Positions 16,308-24,126 of a stretch of 64,000 nucleotides of DNA are shown piece after piece (position 1 is the first letter of the stretch; each line of letters opens with the position of its first letter). The position numbers were made by a program, and so were the translations under genes. Source of the stretch: Acinetobacter lactucae (GTDB taxonomy: Bacteria; Pseudomonadota; Gammaproteobacteria; Pseudomonadales; Moraxellaceae). The notes under the pieces were generated by a model that worked only from the letters and a program-made list of their open reading frames with translations, was not told the DNA's origin and ran no database searches. Location of the stretch: the NCBI RefSeq assembly GCF_001605885.1, contig NZ_LRPE01000002.1:1-64000 (forward strand), read 5' to 3'.

Positions 16308-16377
16308 ATCATACATAAAAATAATGAGAGAGTAATCAAATTTTGAATAAAGCTTAATAATAAGGTGAAAAGAAATA

Positions 16378-17376
16378 TTACGAGTCAAATTGTAAAACGA
16401 CTTTCCCTTTTGATCGGCCCGTATTTACATATTGTAGCGCTTCTTTGATTTGAACAAAGCCATAGGTCTGGTCTACCACAGGTTTAATTTTTCCAGCCTC
16501 TACCAGTTCGGTAATTTTTGAGAGCTGTTGACCATTAGGCTGCATAAATAAAAATGAATAAGTAATATCGCGTTTTTTTGCTTTATGTCGAATTGACCAA
16601 CTTAACATCGGGATGACACATTTTAAGAACCAGTTCGGATTAATTGCCTCTGCAAAAGCTTGGTCAGGTGGCCCTGAAATACTAATAAGACATCCACCGC
16701 GTTTAAGAACATTTACTGATTTTTCTAAGATTTTGCCACCTTGTGTATCTAAAACAACATCGTAGTCTTTAAGCTCTTGCTCAAAGTCCATTGTTTTATA
16801 GTCAATGATAATGTCAGCGCCTAGCTCTTTCACCCAACCACTGTTTTTGGCACTGGTTGTGGTCGCAACCGTAGCACCAAGAGACTTGGCAAGTTGAATT
16901 GCAATTGAACCCACACCACCTGAACCTGCATGAATAAGTACTTTTTGACCAGCTTTAACTTTTGCAATTTCAACTAGTGCTTGCCATGAAGTTAGCGCAA
17001 CTAAAGGGAGAGCAGCTGCCTGATCCATCGAAATATTTTGCGGTTTAAGTGCCAGAGAAGATTCTTGAACAACGGTATATTCAGCAAATGCGCCGTTTAA
17101 ATCGGTCTTGGCATAGACTTCATCTCCGACTTTAAACTGGGTAACCTTCGAACCTACTTCTACAACTGTACCTGCAAAATCATTACCCAAGATAAAAGGA
17201 AATGAAACGGGCAGAATTGCCTTAAATTCACCTTCTAAAACTCTTAAGTCTAGAGGATTAATACTGGCAGCATGCACTTTAACAAGTACTGAATTTTCGG
17301 TTAGAGAGGGTTTGGCTTGTTCATTGATTTGTACATCATCAATCTTGCCATAACGGCTTATGTAGGCTGCTTTCAT
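16378..17376 (-). CDS. Zinc-free MDR quinone oxidoreductase-like protein
   Basis: 332 residues of the medium-chain dehydrogenase/reductase superfamily. It shows the GroES-like N-terminal half (ASINPLDLRVLEG, GNDFAGTVVEVG), the Rossmann motif HAGSGGVGSIAIQLAK near 150-165 and the end motif GRSKGKVVLQ. The catalytic-zinc Cys/His set is missing, as in NADPH:quinone reductases and enoyl reductases. AGAGGT precedes the ATG. It is 42 bases behind an SDR gene and co-transcribed with it; HxlR-type operators lie before that SDR gene. Likely reduces quinones or enones with NADPH; exact substrate unknown. Confidence 0.88.
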   Translation of the reverse strand: MKAAYISRYGKIDDVQINEQAKPSLTENSVLVKVHAASINPLDLRVLEGEFKAILPVSFPFILGNDFAGTVVEVGSKVTQFKVGDEVYAKTDLNGAFAEYTVVQESSLALKPQNISMDQAAALPLVALTSWQALVEIAKVKAGQKVLIHAGSGGVGSIAIQLAKSLGATVATTTSAKNSGWVKELGADIIIDYKTMDFEQELKDYDVVLDTQGGKILEKSVNVLKRGGCLISISGPPDQAFAEAINPNWFLKCVIPMLSWSIRHKAKKRDITYSFLFMQPNGQQLSKITELVEAGKIKPVVDQTYGFVQIKEALQYVNTGRSKGKVVLQFDS

Positions 17377-17418
17377 TTTAAACCTCTATTTTTTAATATT
17401 TTAATTTTTGGTTCTGCA

Positions 17419-18222
17419 CTATATCTTCATGTTTCGCTGAATTAACTTGTCAAAGACTTTGACAGGAGCAAAGCGTCGAAGAGCTTTTAAGTTTCTTGCA
17501 GTTTTACCTGCTGTATAGCGAGGTACGACGTCTTGACTGTCAATGACATTTAAAATGGTATGGGCAACTACGCTCGGGTCATCTGACTTATTAATTGAAT
17601 GAATCATTTGTTTGTGTAGCTTTTCACGCGTTTTATCGTAAAAAGAAACTTTATTGTCTGCTTCGAGTAAGTTTACTCCTAAAGAAGTATTGGTATAAGC
17701 AGGTTCAATCAAAGACACACGAATACCTTGTGATCTAAGCTCATGGTCTAAAGATTCAGAATAACCTTCAAGTGCATGTTTAGACGCAGAATAAAGAGCA
17801 CTAAAAGGCATAGGCACAATTCCAAGAATTGAACTGATATTTAAAATAAGTCCTGAGTTTTTCTGACGCATGTGCGGAATAACTGCGCGAGTCATTCGAA
17901 CAGCACCAAAGAAGTTAGTATCAAAAATGGCCTGTGCTTGTTGCATTGAGCTTTCTTCAGCACCAGCAGGTGATATTGCAAACCCGGCATTGTTAATTAA
18001 GACATCAATTCGGCCTTCATTTGCAATTACTTTTTCAACGGCTTGAGTAACGGAATCATCTTGATTTACATCTAATTCAATCAGATGAAATTTATGCTGT
18101 GATGAGTTTTTTGCTTGGCGGCTTGTGCCATAAACAATAAATCCAGCCTCATGTAAAAGGTTTGCTGTTGCTAAACCAATACCCGAAGATGCGCCTGTAA
18201 TCAGAACTACTTTACTGGTCAT
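17419..18222 (-). CDS. SDR-family oxidoreductase
   Basis: 267 residues, classical short-chain dehydrogenase. TGASSGIG at the N-terminus binds NAD(P), NNAG follows near residue 87, and the catalytic Ser/Tyr/Lys appear as ISSILG and YSASK. The RQAK following the second strand suggests NADP preference (inference). It is the first gene of a two-gene operon with the MDR reductase. Repeated ATAGTTACTATT-like sites upstream match those ahead of the nearby HxlR gene, so aldehyde or quinone induction through HxlR is likely. Confidence 0.88.
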   Translation of the reverse strand: MTSKVVLITGASSGIGLATANLLHEAGFIVYGTSRQAKNSSQHKFHLIELDVNQDDSVTQAVEKVIANEGRIDVLINNAGFAISPAGAEESSMQQAQAIFDTNFFGAVRMTRAVIPHMRQKNSGLILNISSILGIVPMPFSALYSASKHALEGYSESLDHELRSQGIRVSLIEPAYTNTSLGVNLLEADNKVSFYDKTREKLHKQMIHSINKSDDPSVVAHTILNVIDSQDVVPRYTAGKTARNLKALRRFAPVKVFDKLIQRNMKI

Positions 18223-18300
18223 ATGATGTTCCTTACTTAAATTTTGATGCCTGAACGAATGAATTTAGGCTTGATTTTTTCATCATAATCTAAAAATAAA

Positions 18301-18373
18301 ATAGTTACTACTAAAAAGATAGTTACTATTTAGTCTGTTAGCTTGTTGTTAGTATTGTTTTGATAGTAACTAT
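18301..18373. promoter_or_regulatory. HxlR-type operator cluster before the SDR operon
   Basis: ATAGTTACTACTA at 18301, ATAGTTACTATT at 18319 and ATAGTAACTAT at 18363 repeat one dyad (AGTTACT/AGTAACT). The same word opens the sequence before the HxlR gene. The rest of 18223-18524 holds no gene. Confidence 0.6.
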
Positions 18374-18524
18374 CTGTTTATGTTGAATATAGGCTTTAGA
18401 AAAGATTGAATATAATTTTTAAAAAATATTTAGTTTTTGATTTTTAAGAGCTTAATTTGGTAATAAAAATTCATTTTAGAAAACTGAATCTGTATAGACT
18501 GTCCGATTTAAAGCACTATAAACA

Positions 18525-18553
18525 TAAAAAAAGCACTCCAGTTGAGTGCTTTT
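18525..18553. terminator. Terminator of the HxlR gene
   Basis: AAAGCACTC pairs with GAGTGCTTT around a short loop, with A-run before and T-run after, so it can act in either direction; its clear user is the HxlR gene ending at 18572. Confidence 0.75.
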
Positions 18554-18571
18554 TTTCTATTGAGTAATTCG

Positions 18572-19006
18572 CTATTTTTGACTAATCGGGCGGGTACCAA
18601 TTTCGGCGCCAGTCATTTGATCAATCACAATAGGCTTAATTTCAGTACCTTGTTCTGCATCAATGAAAGTCACCATTTTCTCAGGCTGTTCATAAGGTTT
18701 ATATTTTCGACCCCATGCGCCAATCACAAATAAGACAGGTAGAAAATCTTTACCAGCTTGAGTTAATACATATTCTTCACGAGGAGGGTGTTCAGAATAT
18801 TGTCTTTTTTCGAGCAATCCTTCATCTACTAAAACAGACAAACGTTTTGTTAGCATTGTAGGTGCAATACCCAAACTTTTACGAAACTGATCAAAACGAG
18901 TAAAGCCCGCATGAGCATCACGTAAAATCAACATACTCCATGCATCACCTAGAACAGAAAGACTTCTAGCGATGGGGCAGACTTCAAGATTGCTATTTTT
19001 ACTCAT
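18572..19006 (-). CDS. HxlR-family transcriptional regulator
   Basis: 144 residues. CPIARSLSVLGDAWSMLILRDA near the N-terminus, LGIAPTMLTKRLSVLVDEGLLEK as recognition helix and EYVLTQAGKDFLPVL are the HxlR hallmarks. Cys10 sits where redox- or aldehyde-sensing members such as HypR and YodB keep a reactive Cys. The ~30-residue tail beyond the winged helix contains no obvious domain. Its operator words recur before the SDR/MDR operon, which reads away on the same strand, so it probably controls that operon and itself. Confidence 0.9.
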   Translation of the reverse strand: MSKNSNLEVCPIARSLSVLGDAWSMLILRDAHAGFTRFDQFRKSLGIAPTMLTKRLSVLVDEGLLEKRQYSEHPPREEYVLTQAGKDFLPVLFVIGAWGRKYKPYEQPEKMVTFIDAEQGTEIKPIVIDQMTGAEIGTRPISQK

Positions 19007-19024
19007 ATCGAATTAATAAACTCA

Positions 19025-19048
19025 ATAGTAACTACTAAAAAAATACTA
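19025..19048. promoter_or_regulatory. HxlR-type operator before its own gene
   Basis: Starts ATAGTAACTACTA and ends in ATACTA. It shares the AGTAACT word with the cluster at 18301-18373 and lies 19 bases from the HxlR start. Confidence 0.55.
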
Positions 19049-19112
19049 ACACAAAGTGGTGAATGAAGCGAGTTTGATCGCGTAATATACGATAATACTT
19101 TTATTTCCCGAG

Positions 19113-19475
19113 TCAATTTTGAACGATGTCTGCACTCGGCTGATTTTCTAATAAATTGGATAAATTATTTTCAAGCCAAGTGGTTAAGTCAAAAAGTCGT
19201 TCGGAAGCTTCTCGTCCAAAGTCTGTTAATTGATAATCTACACGAGGAGGTATTTCTGCATAATCTTGACGAACGATAAAACCATCTTGCTCAAGCGTTT
19301 TTAAGGTTTGTGCCAACATTTTTTCGCTAATGCCATCAATAAGTTTTTTTAATTCACTAAAGCGCAAACGTTGATCTCGCAGTGCAACTAAAATTAAAAC
19401 ACTCCAACGGCTAGTGAGTGTCAACAAAATTTTCCGAGAGGGACAATCTGCTGAAAAAACGTATCCTTTCATCAT
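19113..19475 (-). CDS. qorR: QorR-like HxlR-family repressor
   Basis: 120 residues from ATG 19475; ATG 19472 is equally possible, and both use AAGGTG. It has the redox Cys in ADCPSRKILLTLTSRW, then VLILVALRDQRLRFSELKKL and MLAQTLKTLEQDGF, a close match to my memory of E. coli YtfH (QorR). It is divergent from a qorB orthologue with a tandem dyad between them. In this family quinones or diamide oxidise the conserved Cys and release repression, so qorB should be quinone-inducible. Confidence 0.85.
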   Translation of the reverse strand: MMKGYVFSADCPSRKILLTLTSRWSVLILVALRDQRLRFSELKKLIDGISEKMLAQTLKTLEQDGFIVRQDYAEIPPRVDYQLTDFGREASERLFDLTTWLENNLSNLLENQPSADIVQN

Positions 19476-19512
19476 GCACACCTTAATTACAAAACTTTAC
19501 ATTTGTTTCTAA

Positions 19513-19547
19513 ACTTACTTTTAGGTAAGTACTTACTTTTAGTAAGT
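19513..19547. promoter_or_regulatory. Tandem operator between qorR and qorB
   Basis: Two adjacent dyads, ACTTACTTTTAGGTAAGT and ACTTACTTTTAGTAAGT, directly abutting. They lie 38 bases from qorR and about 50 from qorB, suited to repress both. Confidence 0.7.
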
Positions 19548-19598
19548 TAAGGTACTACGATGATTGAAAGATATCAACTACATCAGATGGAGATCATC

Positions 19599-20456
19599 AT
19601 GCGTATTGCAGTTACTGGTGCATCAGGTCAACTTGGCCAACTTGTTATTTCTCAATTACTCGAACGTACTGAGGCAAAAAATATTGTGGCATTAGTCCGC
19701 AGCCCTGAAAAAGCATCAGACTTAAGCGCAAAAGGGGTAGAGGTTCGTGCTTTTGATTATGTTCATGATGCAGATAAACTTTCAGCACAATTGGCTGGTA
19801 TTGATAAGCTTTTATTAATCTCGTCAAATGAAATTGGTCAACGTACAGTACAACACCAAAATGTGATTAATGCGGCAAAACTTACGCAGATAAAATTTAT
19901 TGTTTATACGAGTTTATTAAACGCAGATACAACGCCGCTTCTATTAGCAAAAGAACATGTTGAGACTGAACAATATTTAAAAACGTCGAATATTCCACAT
20001 ACAGTATTACGTAATAACTGGTACAACGAAAACTATGCGATTGGACTTGCCCAAGCAGTTGAGCACGGCAAAATTTTAGGGGCAACGCATCACGGGAAAA
20101 TTGCTTCTGCTTCACGCTTAGACTATGCGACTGCTGCCGCTGTGGTATTAACTCAAGAAGGACATGAAAATAAAGTTTATGAACTGGCAGGTGACACGAG
20201 TTATACCCTTGATGATGTTGCAAAATGGGCAAGTGAACACAGTAAAAAAGAGGTAATTTATCAAGACTTATCAGAAGAAGAATATAAAGCGATTTTGATA
20301 CAATTGGGTATCTCAGAAGGGTTTGCTAATATCTTGGCAGATTCAGATGAAGGTGTATCTAAGGGCGGCTTATATAGTGATCGCAAAGACCTACACCAGT
20401 TAATTGGTCGTGCCACTACGAGTATGCAAGAGACGATTAAAGAATTTTTATCTTAA
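19599..20456 (+). CDS. qorB: QorB-like NAD(P)H:quinone oxidoreductase
   Basis: 285 residues from ATG 19599 (TGGAG 8 bases before); the ATG 39 bases earlier has no ribosome site. The Rossmann motif VTGASGQLGQLVISQLL is followed by ALVRSPEKA, LLLISSNEIGQR, FIVYTSLLNADT and KVYELAGD, segments I recognise from E. coli QorB (YtfG). This NmrA-type SDR reduces quinones with NADPH. The divergent qorR repressor and double operator complete the known pairing. Terminated by a hairpin shared with the next, converging gene. Confidence 0.9.
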   Translation: MRIAVTGASGQLGQLVISQLLERTEAKNIVALVRSPEKASDLSAKGVEVRAFDYVHDADKLSAQLAGIDKLLLISSNEIGQRTVQHQNVINAAKLTQIKFIVYTSLLNADTTPLLLAKEHVETEQYLKTSNIPHTVLRNNWYNENYAIGLAQAVEHGKILGATHHGKIASASRLDYATAAAVVLTQEGHENKVYELAGDTSYTLDDVAKWASEHSKKEVIYQDLSEEEYKAILIQLGISEGFANILADSDEGVSKGGLYSDRKDLHQLIGRATTSMQETIKEFLS

Positions 20457-20485
20457 GTCGATGCTATAACTCTTATCTAAAAAAC

Positions 20486-20519
20486 AAAAAGGTTTAAATC
20501 ATTAGTGTTTAAACCTTTA
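20486..20519. terminator. Bidirectional terminator
   Basis: AAAGGTTTAAA pairs with TTTAAACCTTT around a 9-base loop. It overlaps the last codons of the converging AraC-type gene. Confidence 0.75.
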
Positions 20520-21576
20520 TATTAGTTTTTATATATGTCTTTCGAAATTGGATTGGTGTCATTCCCGTCCATTTCTTAAAAGCCCGTGTGAAATTTGTAG
20601 GTTGTATATAGCCGAGATAAAGTGCAATTTCTTGTATGTCCATATCACTATGAAGTAACAAATGCTCAGCTTCTTTCTGCTGAACTTCTTCAAGCAATTG
20701 CAGATATGAAGAGCCGACTTGGTTTAAGTGGCGCCGTAAGGTTCGGCTAGACATGTTTAAGCGAGTTGCAATTTCATCAAATGAGGGATAACCCACCTGT
20801 GGTTTTAGGTTTAATTCCGCTCTTACGGTCAGGCATATATCCTTAATTTGCTCGGAAAAACGGATTTGTTCAGCTTCACACTGTGCTAGAGCTTGTTTAA
20901 AAGCAATTGGATCTGCCATTTTAATGGGTAAATCTAGAAGCTTTTGGTTATATCGAATTTGATTAGTTGCTTGGTTAAATCGAATAGGCGGTAATAGATG
21001 TTGATACGCTTTGTGATAGCTAGGTTCGGGCCAATCTACCCATAACTCAATTTCGGCAAAGTCATGTTCTATCAAAAATTGGCCAGTTTGAATCACGCCA
21101 ATCATCAAACATTCATAAAAAAATCGTCTAAGTGTTTCCGCTTGTTCGGGTTGATTGCTGATAATCGGATGAGTTTCGTTAATTTCAATAATAGAAAAAT
21201 CATTATTTTCATGTAAAGCAATACGATAATCTTTTAATCGCATGTTAAAGAATTGCGTTGAAACCTCAATGGCCTGCCGTAAGTGTGGACTACTCATGAG
21301 GGCATATCCCATAGGGCCATGAGCAGTTAAACGTAGTTTTAGACCATATTCATATCCCAAGCCAGAATCTTTTGCCAAGACCAAGCTTTCCCACGCCAGT
21401 TTAGACCACTGTACAGGGGTAATTCGTGCATCTAGTTGATCTAAAAGGTTTAAAGGAATTTTACTTTTTTTCAAAATTTCAAGCCCAGAAAATCCTTTAT
21501 CGACCATGATTTCTAATAACAAATGCGCATAAGAAATGGGAATGCTGGCTTTGGAAAGCCCATACGGATCTTTCAT
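20509..21576 (-). CDS. AraC-family regulator (OruR-type N-terminal domain)
   Basis: 355 residues from ATG 21576; an upstream TTG at 21636 is less likely. The N-terminal ~190 residues are the Arabinose_bd-type domain seen in OruR/ArgR-like regulators (SYAHLLLEIMVDKGFSGLEIL...). Two helix-turn-helices close the protein: FDEIATRLNMSSRTLRRHL and IQEIALYLGYIQPTNFTRAF, then WTGMTPIQFRK. It is divergent from a four-gene SDR/decarboxylase/hydrolase/OYE operon with ~107 bases between and is its probable activator. Inducer unknown; relatives sense amino acids, fatty acids or steroids. Confidence 0.87.
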   Translation of the reverse strand: MKDPYGLSKASIPISYAHLLLEIMVDKGFSGLEILKKSKIPLNLLDQLDARITPVQWSKLAWESLVLAKDSGLGYEYGLKLRLTAHGPMGYALMSSPHLRQAIEVSTQFFNMRLKDYRIALHENNDFSIIEINETHPIISNQPEQAETLRRFFYECLMIGVIQTGQFLIEHDFAEIELWVDWPEPSYHKAYQHLLPPIRFNQATNQIRYNQKLLDLPIKMADPIAFKQALAQCEAEQIRFSEQIKDICLTVRAELNLKPQVGYPSFDEIATRLNMSSRTLRRHLNQVGSSYLQLLEEVQQKEAEHLLLHSDMDIQEIALYLGYIQPTNFTRAFKKWTGMTPIQFRKTYIKTNIKV

Positions 21577-21682
21577 ATTGATTTTATTGTGGCCGAAAAT
21601 GATTAGTAGTATGTCTGAACTACACCTCACGCTCAAGTTAAAAGTTCGGAATAATCAATTTAATGTATTTTGAGCATGAATT

Positions 21683-22486
21683 ATGAGCTTACCCATTCCA
21701 CTATCTTCATCACGAGTTGTGATTACAGGTGCTTCATCAGGCATTGGTGAAGAGTTAGCAAAACAGTTTGCTATACGAGGTTATTCATTGGTTTTAGTCG
21801 CTCGCCGTATAGAAAAATTAGAGGCTCTCGCTGAAAAATTAAAAGCTCAATATCAAATATCAGTAGATTTATATCCATGTGATTTGGGTCATAGAGAAGC
21901 CAGAACTAAATTTCGTCATTATTTAGAAAATATTGATGTTGCCATTCTTTGCAATAACGCAGGATTTGCGACTTTTGGTTGCCTGCAAGATTTAGATGCA
22001 GACCGTGAACGTGAAGAAGTAGAAGTCAATGCTGTGGCAATTCACGACCTAACCTTAGCTGTGTTGCCACAAATGATTAAAAGAAAAGCTGGGGCAATAC
22101 TGATTGTAGGGTCTACTTCTGGCCATCAGCCGACACCTGCAAATGCAACTTATGCAGCAACAAAAGCATTTGCAAACTCATTTGCTGAGTCGTTACACAG
22201 CGAGCTCATAGGGACGGGTGTGAGCTGTACTTTGCTTGCTCCAGGGCCGACTAAAACTGGTTTTAATGAGGTTGCTGGTATTACAAAAATTGATGGTGTT
22301 GGAGGAGGACTTGTTTGGGTAACAGCAGAACGAGTAGCTAAAGAAGCTATTCAAGGAATGGATCGTAATTGTCGAATTGTGATTCCAGGTTTCGTGGCAC
22401 AGGCCCAAACCTTGGGAGGACGTTACACGCCGCGCATTATTTTGCTGCCTATTCTTAAGCAAGTTTTTTCGAGATTAAGCTCATGA
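21683..22486 (+). CDS. SDR-family oxidoreductase (first gene of AraC-linked operon)
   Basis: 267 residues. TGASSGIGEELAKQFAIRG binds NAD(P); CNNAGFATFG, IVGSTSG (Ser) and YAATKAFAN (Tyr/Lys) complete the classical SDR set. VARRIEK after strand 2 hints at NADP. The stop overlaps the next start by four bases (ATGA), showing translational coupling. Together with the decarboxylase, PF10118-type hydrolase and OYE that follow, it looks like a catabolic or detoxifying set for a carbonyl compound or lipid; nothing in the sequence fixes the substrate. Confidence 0.88.
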   Translation: MSLPIPLSSSRVVITGASSGIGEELAKQFAIRGYSLVLVARRIEKLEALAEKLKAQYQISVDLYPCDLGHREARTKFRHYLENIDVAILCNNAGFATFGCLQDLDADREREEVEVNAVAIHDLTLAVLPQMIKRKAGAILIVGSTSGHQPTPANATYAATKAFANSFAESLHSELIGTGVSCTLLAPGPTKTGFNEVAGITKIDGVGGGLVWVTAERVAKEAIQGMDRNCRIVIPGFVAQAQTLGGRYTPRIILLPILKQVFSRLSS

Positions 22487-23229
22487 AACAGTTAATTAAT
22501 GACTTACGTGTGCCTGTGGGTTTAGCCAATCTTGGAAATAAGCTGTATCACAATGCCCACTATTTGACTGCTGTAGTTGAAGTCGATGAAAAAGCGATGG
22601 CGCGTTGGTTACCGTCTGGAATGACACTCGTTAAACCTGCCAGAGCCGATTTGTTTTGTGCTTATTTCCCCGAAAATGTCTATACGGGCGCTTACCATGA
22701 AGCGGGTCTATTTGTTCATATTAAAGTTGGCAACAAAACTGGAATCTTTTGTCCTTGGATGATTTTGGACGATGACCGCGCCATGATTATTGGCCGTGAG
22801 TTGCTCGGCTACCCTAAAAAGATGGGTGAAATTAGCTGGGAAAACGATGGCAAACGCATTTTAAGCAAAGCTTCACGCCGAGGCACCACACTTATTGAAA
22901 TGGAAGCCACGCTGGGTGAAGTCATTAATGATGCACCTCCAATTTTAGGATTACCGCATCGAAATATTACGGGTGGACTAGGAATTGGTTTACCACGTGA
23001 AGTTCGATTTACCCCCAAAGAGCATGCTGTTGAAGTGCGTCAGGTTGAAATGAACCTACGTTTTACCGGCACTGCAAACGATCCTTTACACGATATGGGG
23101 TTAGGCAAGATTGTTGAGGCCAGATTACATCGCGTTGATTTGTCGGGAGGGCTAATTCCACCGATTCAAATACCTAGGTTACGCACGCCGTTATTTTTAT
23201 TACGTCAGTTTAATCCACGTGTTTTATAA
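22483..23229 (+). CDS. Acetoacetate decarboxylase-family protein
   Basis: 248 residues, normal ADC length. GRELLGYPKKMGEISW holds the paired lysines (PKK) that in acetoacetate decarboxylase give the Schiff-base Lys and its pKa-tuning neighbour, so this copy has better catalytic credentials than the paralogue at 5003-5851. PENVYTGAYHEAGLFVHIK and FCPWMILDDD are further family segments. It overlaps the SDR gene by four bases and is 14 bases from the next gene. It may decarboxylate a beta-keto acid, or be a hydratase/aldolase-like family member. Confidence 0.85.
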   Translation: MKQLINDLRVPVGLANLGNKLYHNAHYLTAVVEVDEKAMARWLPSGMTLVKPARADLFCAYFPENVYTGAYHEAGLFVHIKVGNKTGIFCPWMILDDDRAMIIGRELLGYPKKMGEISWENDGKRILSKASRRGTTLIEMEATLGEVINDAPPILGLPHRNITGGLGIGLPREVRFTPKEHAVEVRQVEMNLRFTGTANDPLHDMGLGKIVEARLHRVDLSGGLIPPIQIPRLRTPLFLLRQFNPRVL

Positions 23230-23243
23230 CTGGAGAATAAAGA

Positions 23244-24098
23244 ATGAATGCTTTTTTTCAGTCACAGCCAACCCAAGATTTTTCTAAAATTTCAGCATCA
23301 ATTGATATTACAGTGCGTCAATTAGACTTATCTTTTCCAGATGAAATACCAGAGTTTTGGTTTAAAGATAACCCTTTGCTGACTATGTTGTTTACTGCCT
23401 TATCGAGTGCATTTCCAGATGGTGAACGGCAGTTTATTTATAGTGTGCGTAATTATCAGGACAAAATTAGCGACCCTGTTTTGCTTAAACAGGTCCGAGC
23501 TTTTATTGGCCAAGAAGCACATCACGGTAAAGAACATGATGCACTAAATGCTGTGATGCTTAAAAAAGGTTACCCAGTTGAACGCATTTATAAACGTTTT
23601 AAAAAGATGAACCGTATGTTGCAGCAACGATTTTCTATAGAACATCAATTGGCTTGCACGGTATGTATGGAACATCTAACAGCAATTTTAGCGGACTATT
23701 TTATTCGTATCGCGCCTGAAGATTTAGAGTTGTTTGATGTTCATTTGCGAAAAATTTGGGCTTGGCATGCCATTGAAGAAACAGAACATAAAGCTGTGGC
23801 GTTTGATGTTTATCAATCTTTAGTGAACAGACCTTACTTCTTGCGGTTAGTGATGTTAGAAACCACGCTTTCTTTTCTCATAATTACCACCAGAGGAACA
23901 AAAGAGCTTTTAAAGGCTTCGGGTAAGAATAAAGATTTTCAAAGTCTATACGTGGGTTTGAAATATTTGCTTGGCAGACAAGGGGTTATTCGAAAAATTA
24001 GTCGAGCATATTTAGATTTTTATTCGAAAGATTTTCATCCTTGGCAGCACGATAACCGTGAGCAAATGATGAAATTAAAAGATCAATATCTGCATTAA
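23244..24098 (+). CDS. Metal-dependent hydrolase, PF10118 type
   Basis: 284 residues, all-helical, with the spread-out metal-ligand pattern of this poorly studied family: FIGQEAHHGKEHDALN (about 87-103), EHLTAILADYF near 150 and WHAIEETEHKAVAFDVY near 178-194. The EE-H and E-H-H pairs suggest a di-iron ferritin-like centre, so an oxygenase or hydroxylase role is as likely as hydrolysis. It is third in the AraC-linked operon with GGAG before the ATG. Function is unproven in any close relative that I know. Confidence 0.83.
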   Translation: MNAFFQSQPTQDFSKISASIDITVRQLDLSFPDEIPEFWFKDNPLLTMLFTALSSAFPDGERQFIYSVRNYQDKISDPVLLKQVRAFIGQEAHHGKEHDALNAVMLKKGYPVERIYKRFKKMNRMLQQRFSIEHQLACTVCMEHLTAILADYFIRIAPEDLELFDVHLRKIWAWHAIEETEHKAVAFDVYQSLVNRPYFLRLVMLETTLSFLIITTRGTKELLKASGKNKDFQSLYVGLKYLLGRQGVIRKISRAYLDFYSKDFHPWQHDNREQMMKLKDQYLH

Positions 24099-24126
24099 TT
24101 ATTTTATAAATTTAGGAAGAAAGAAA

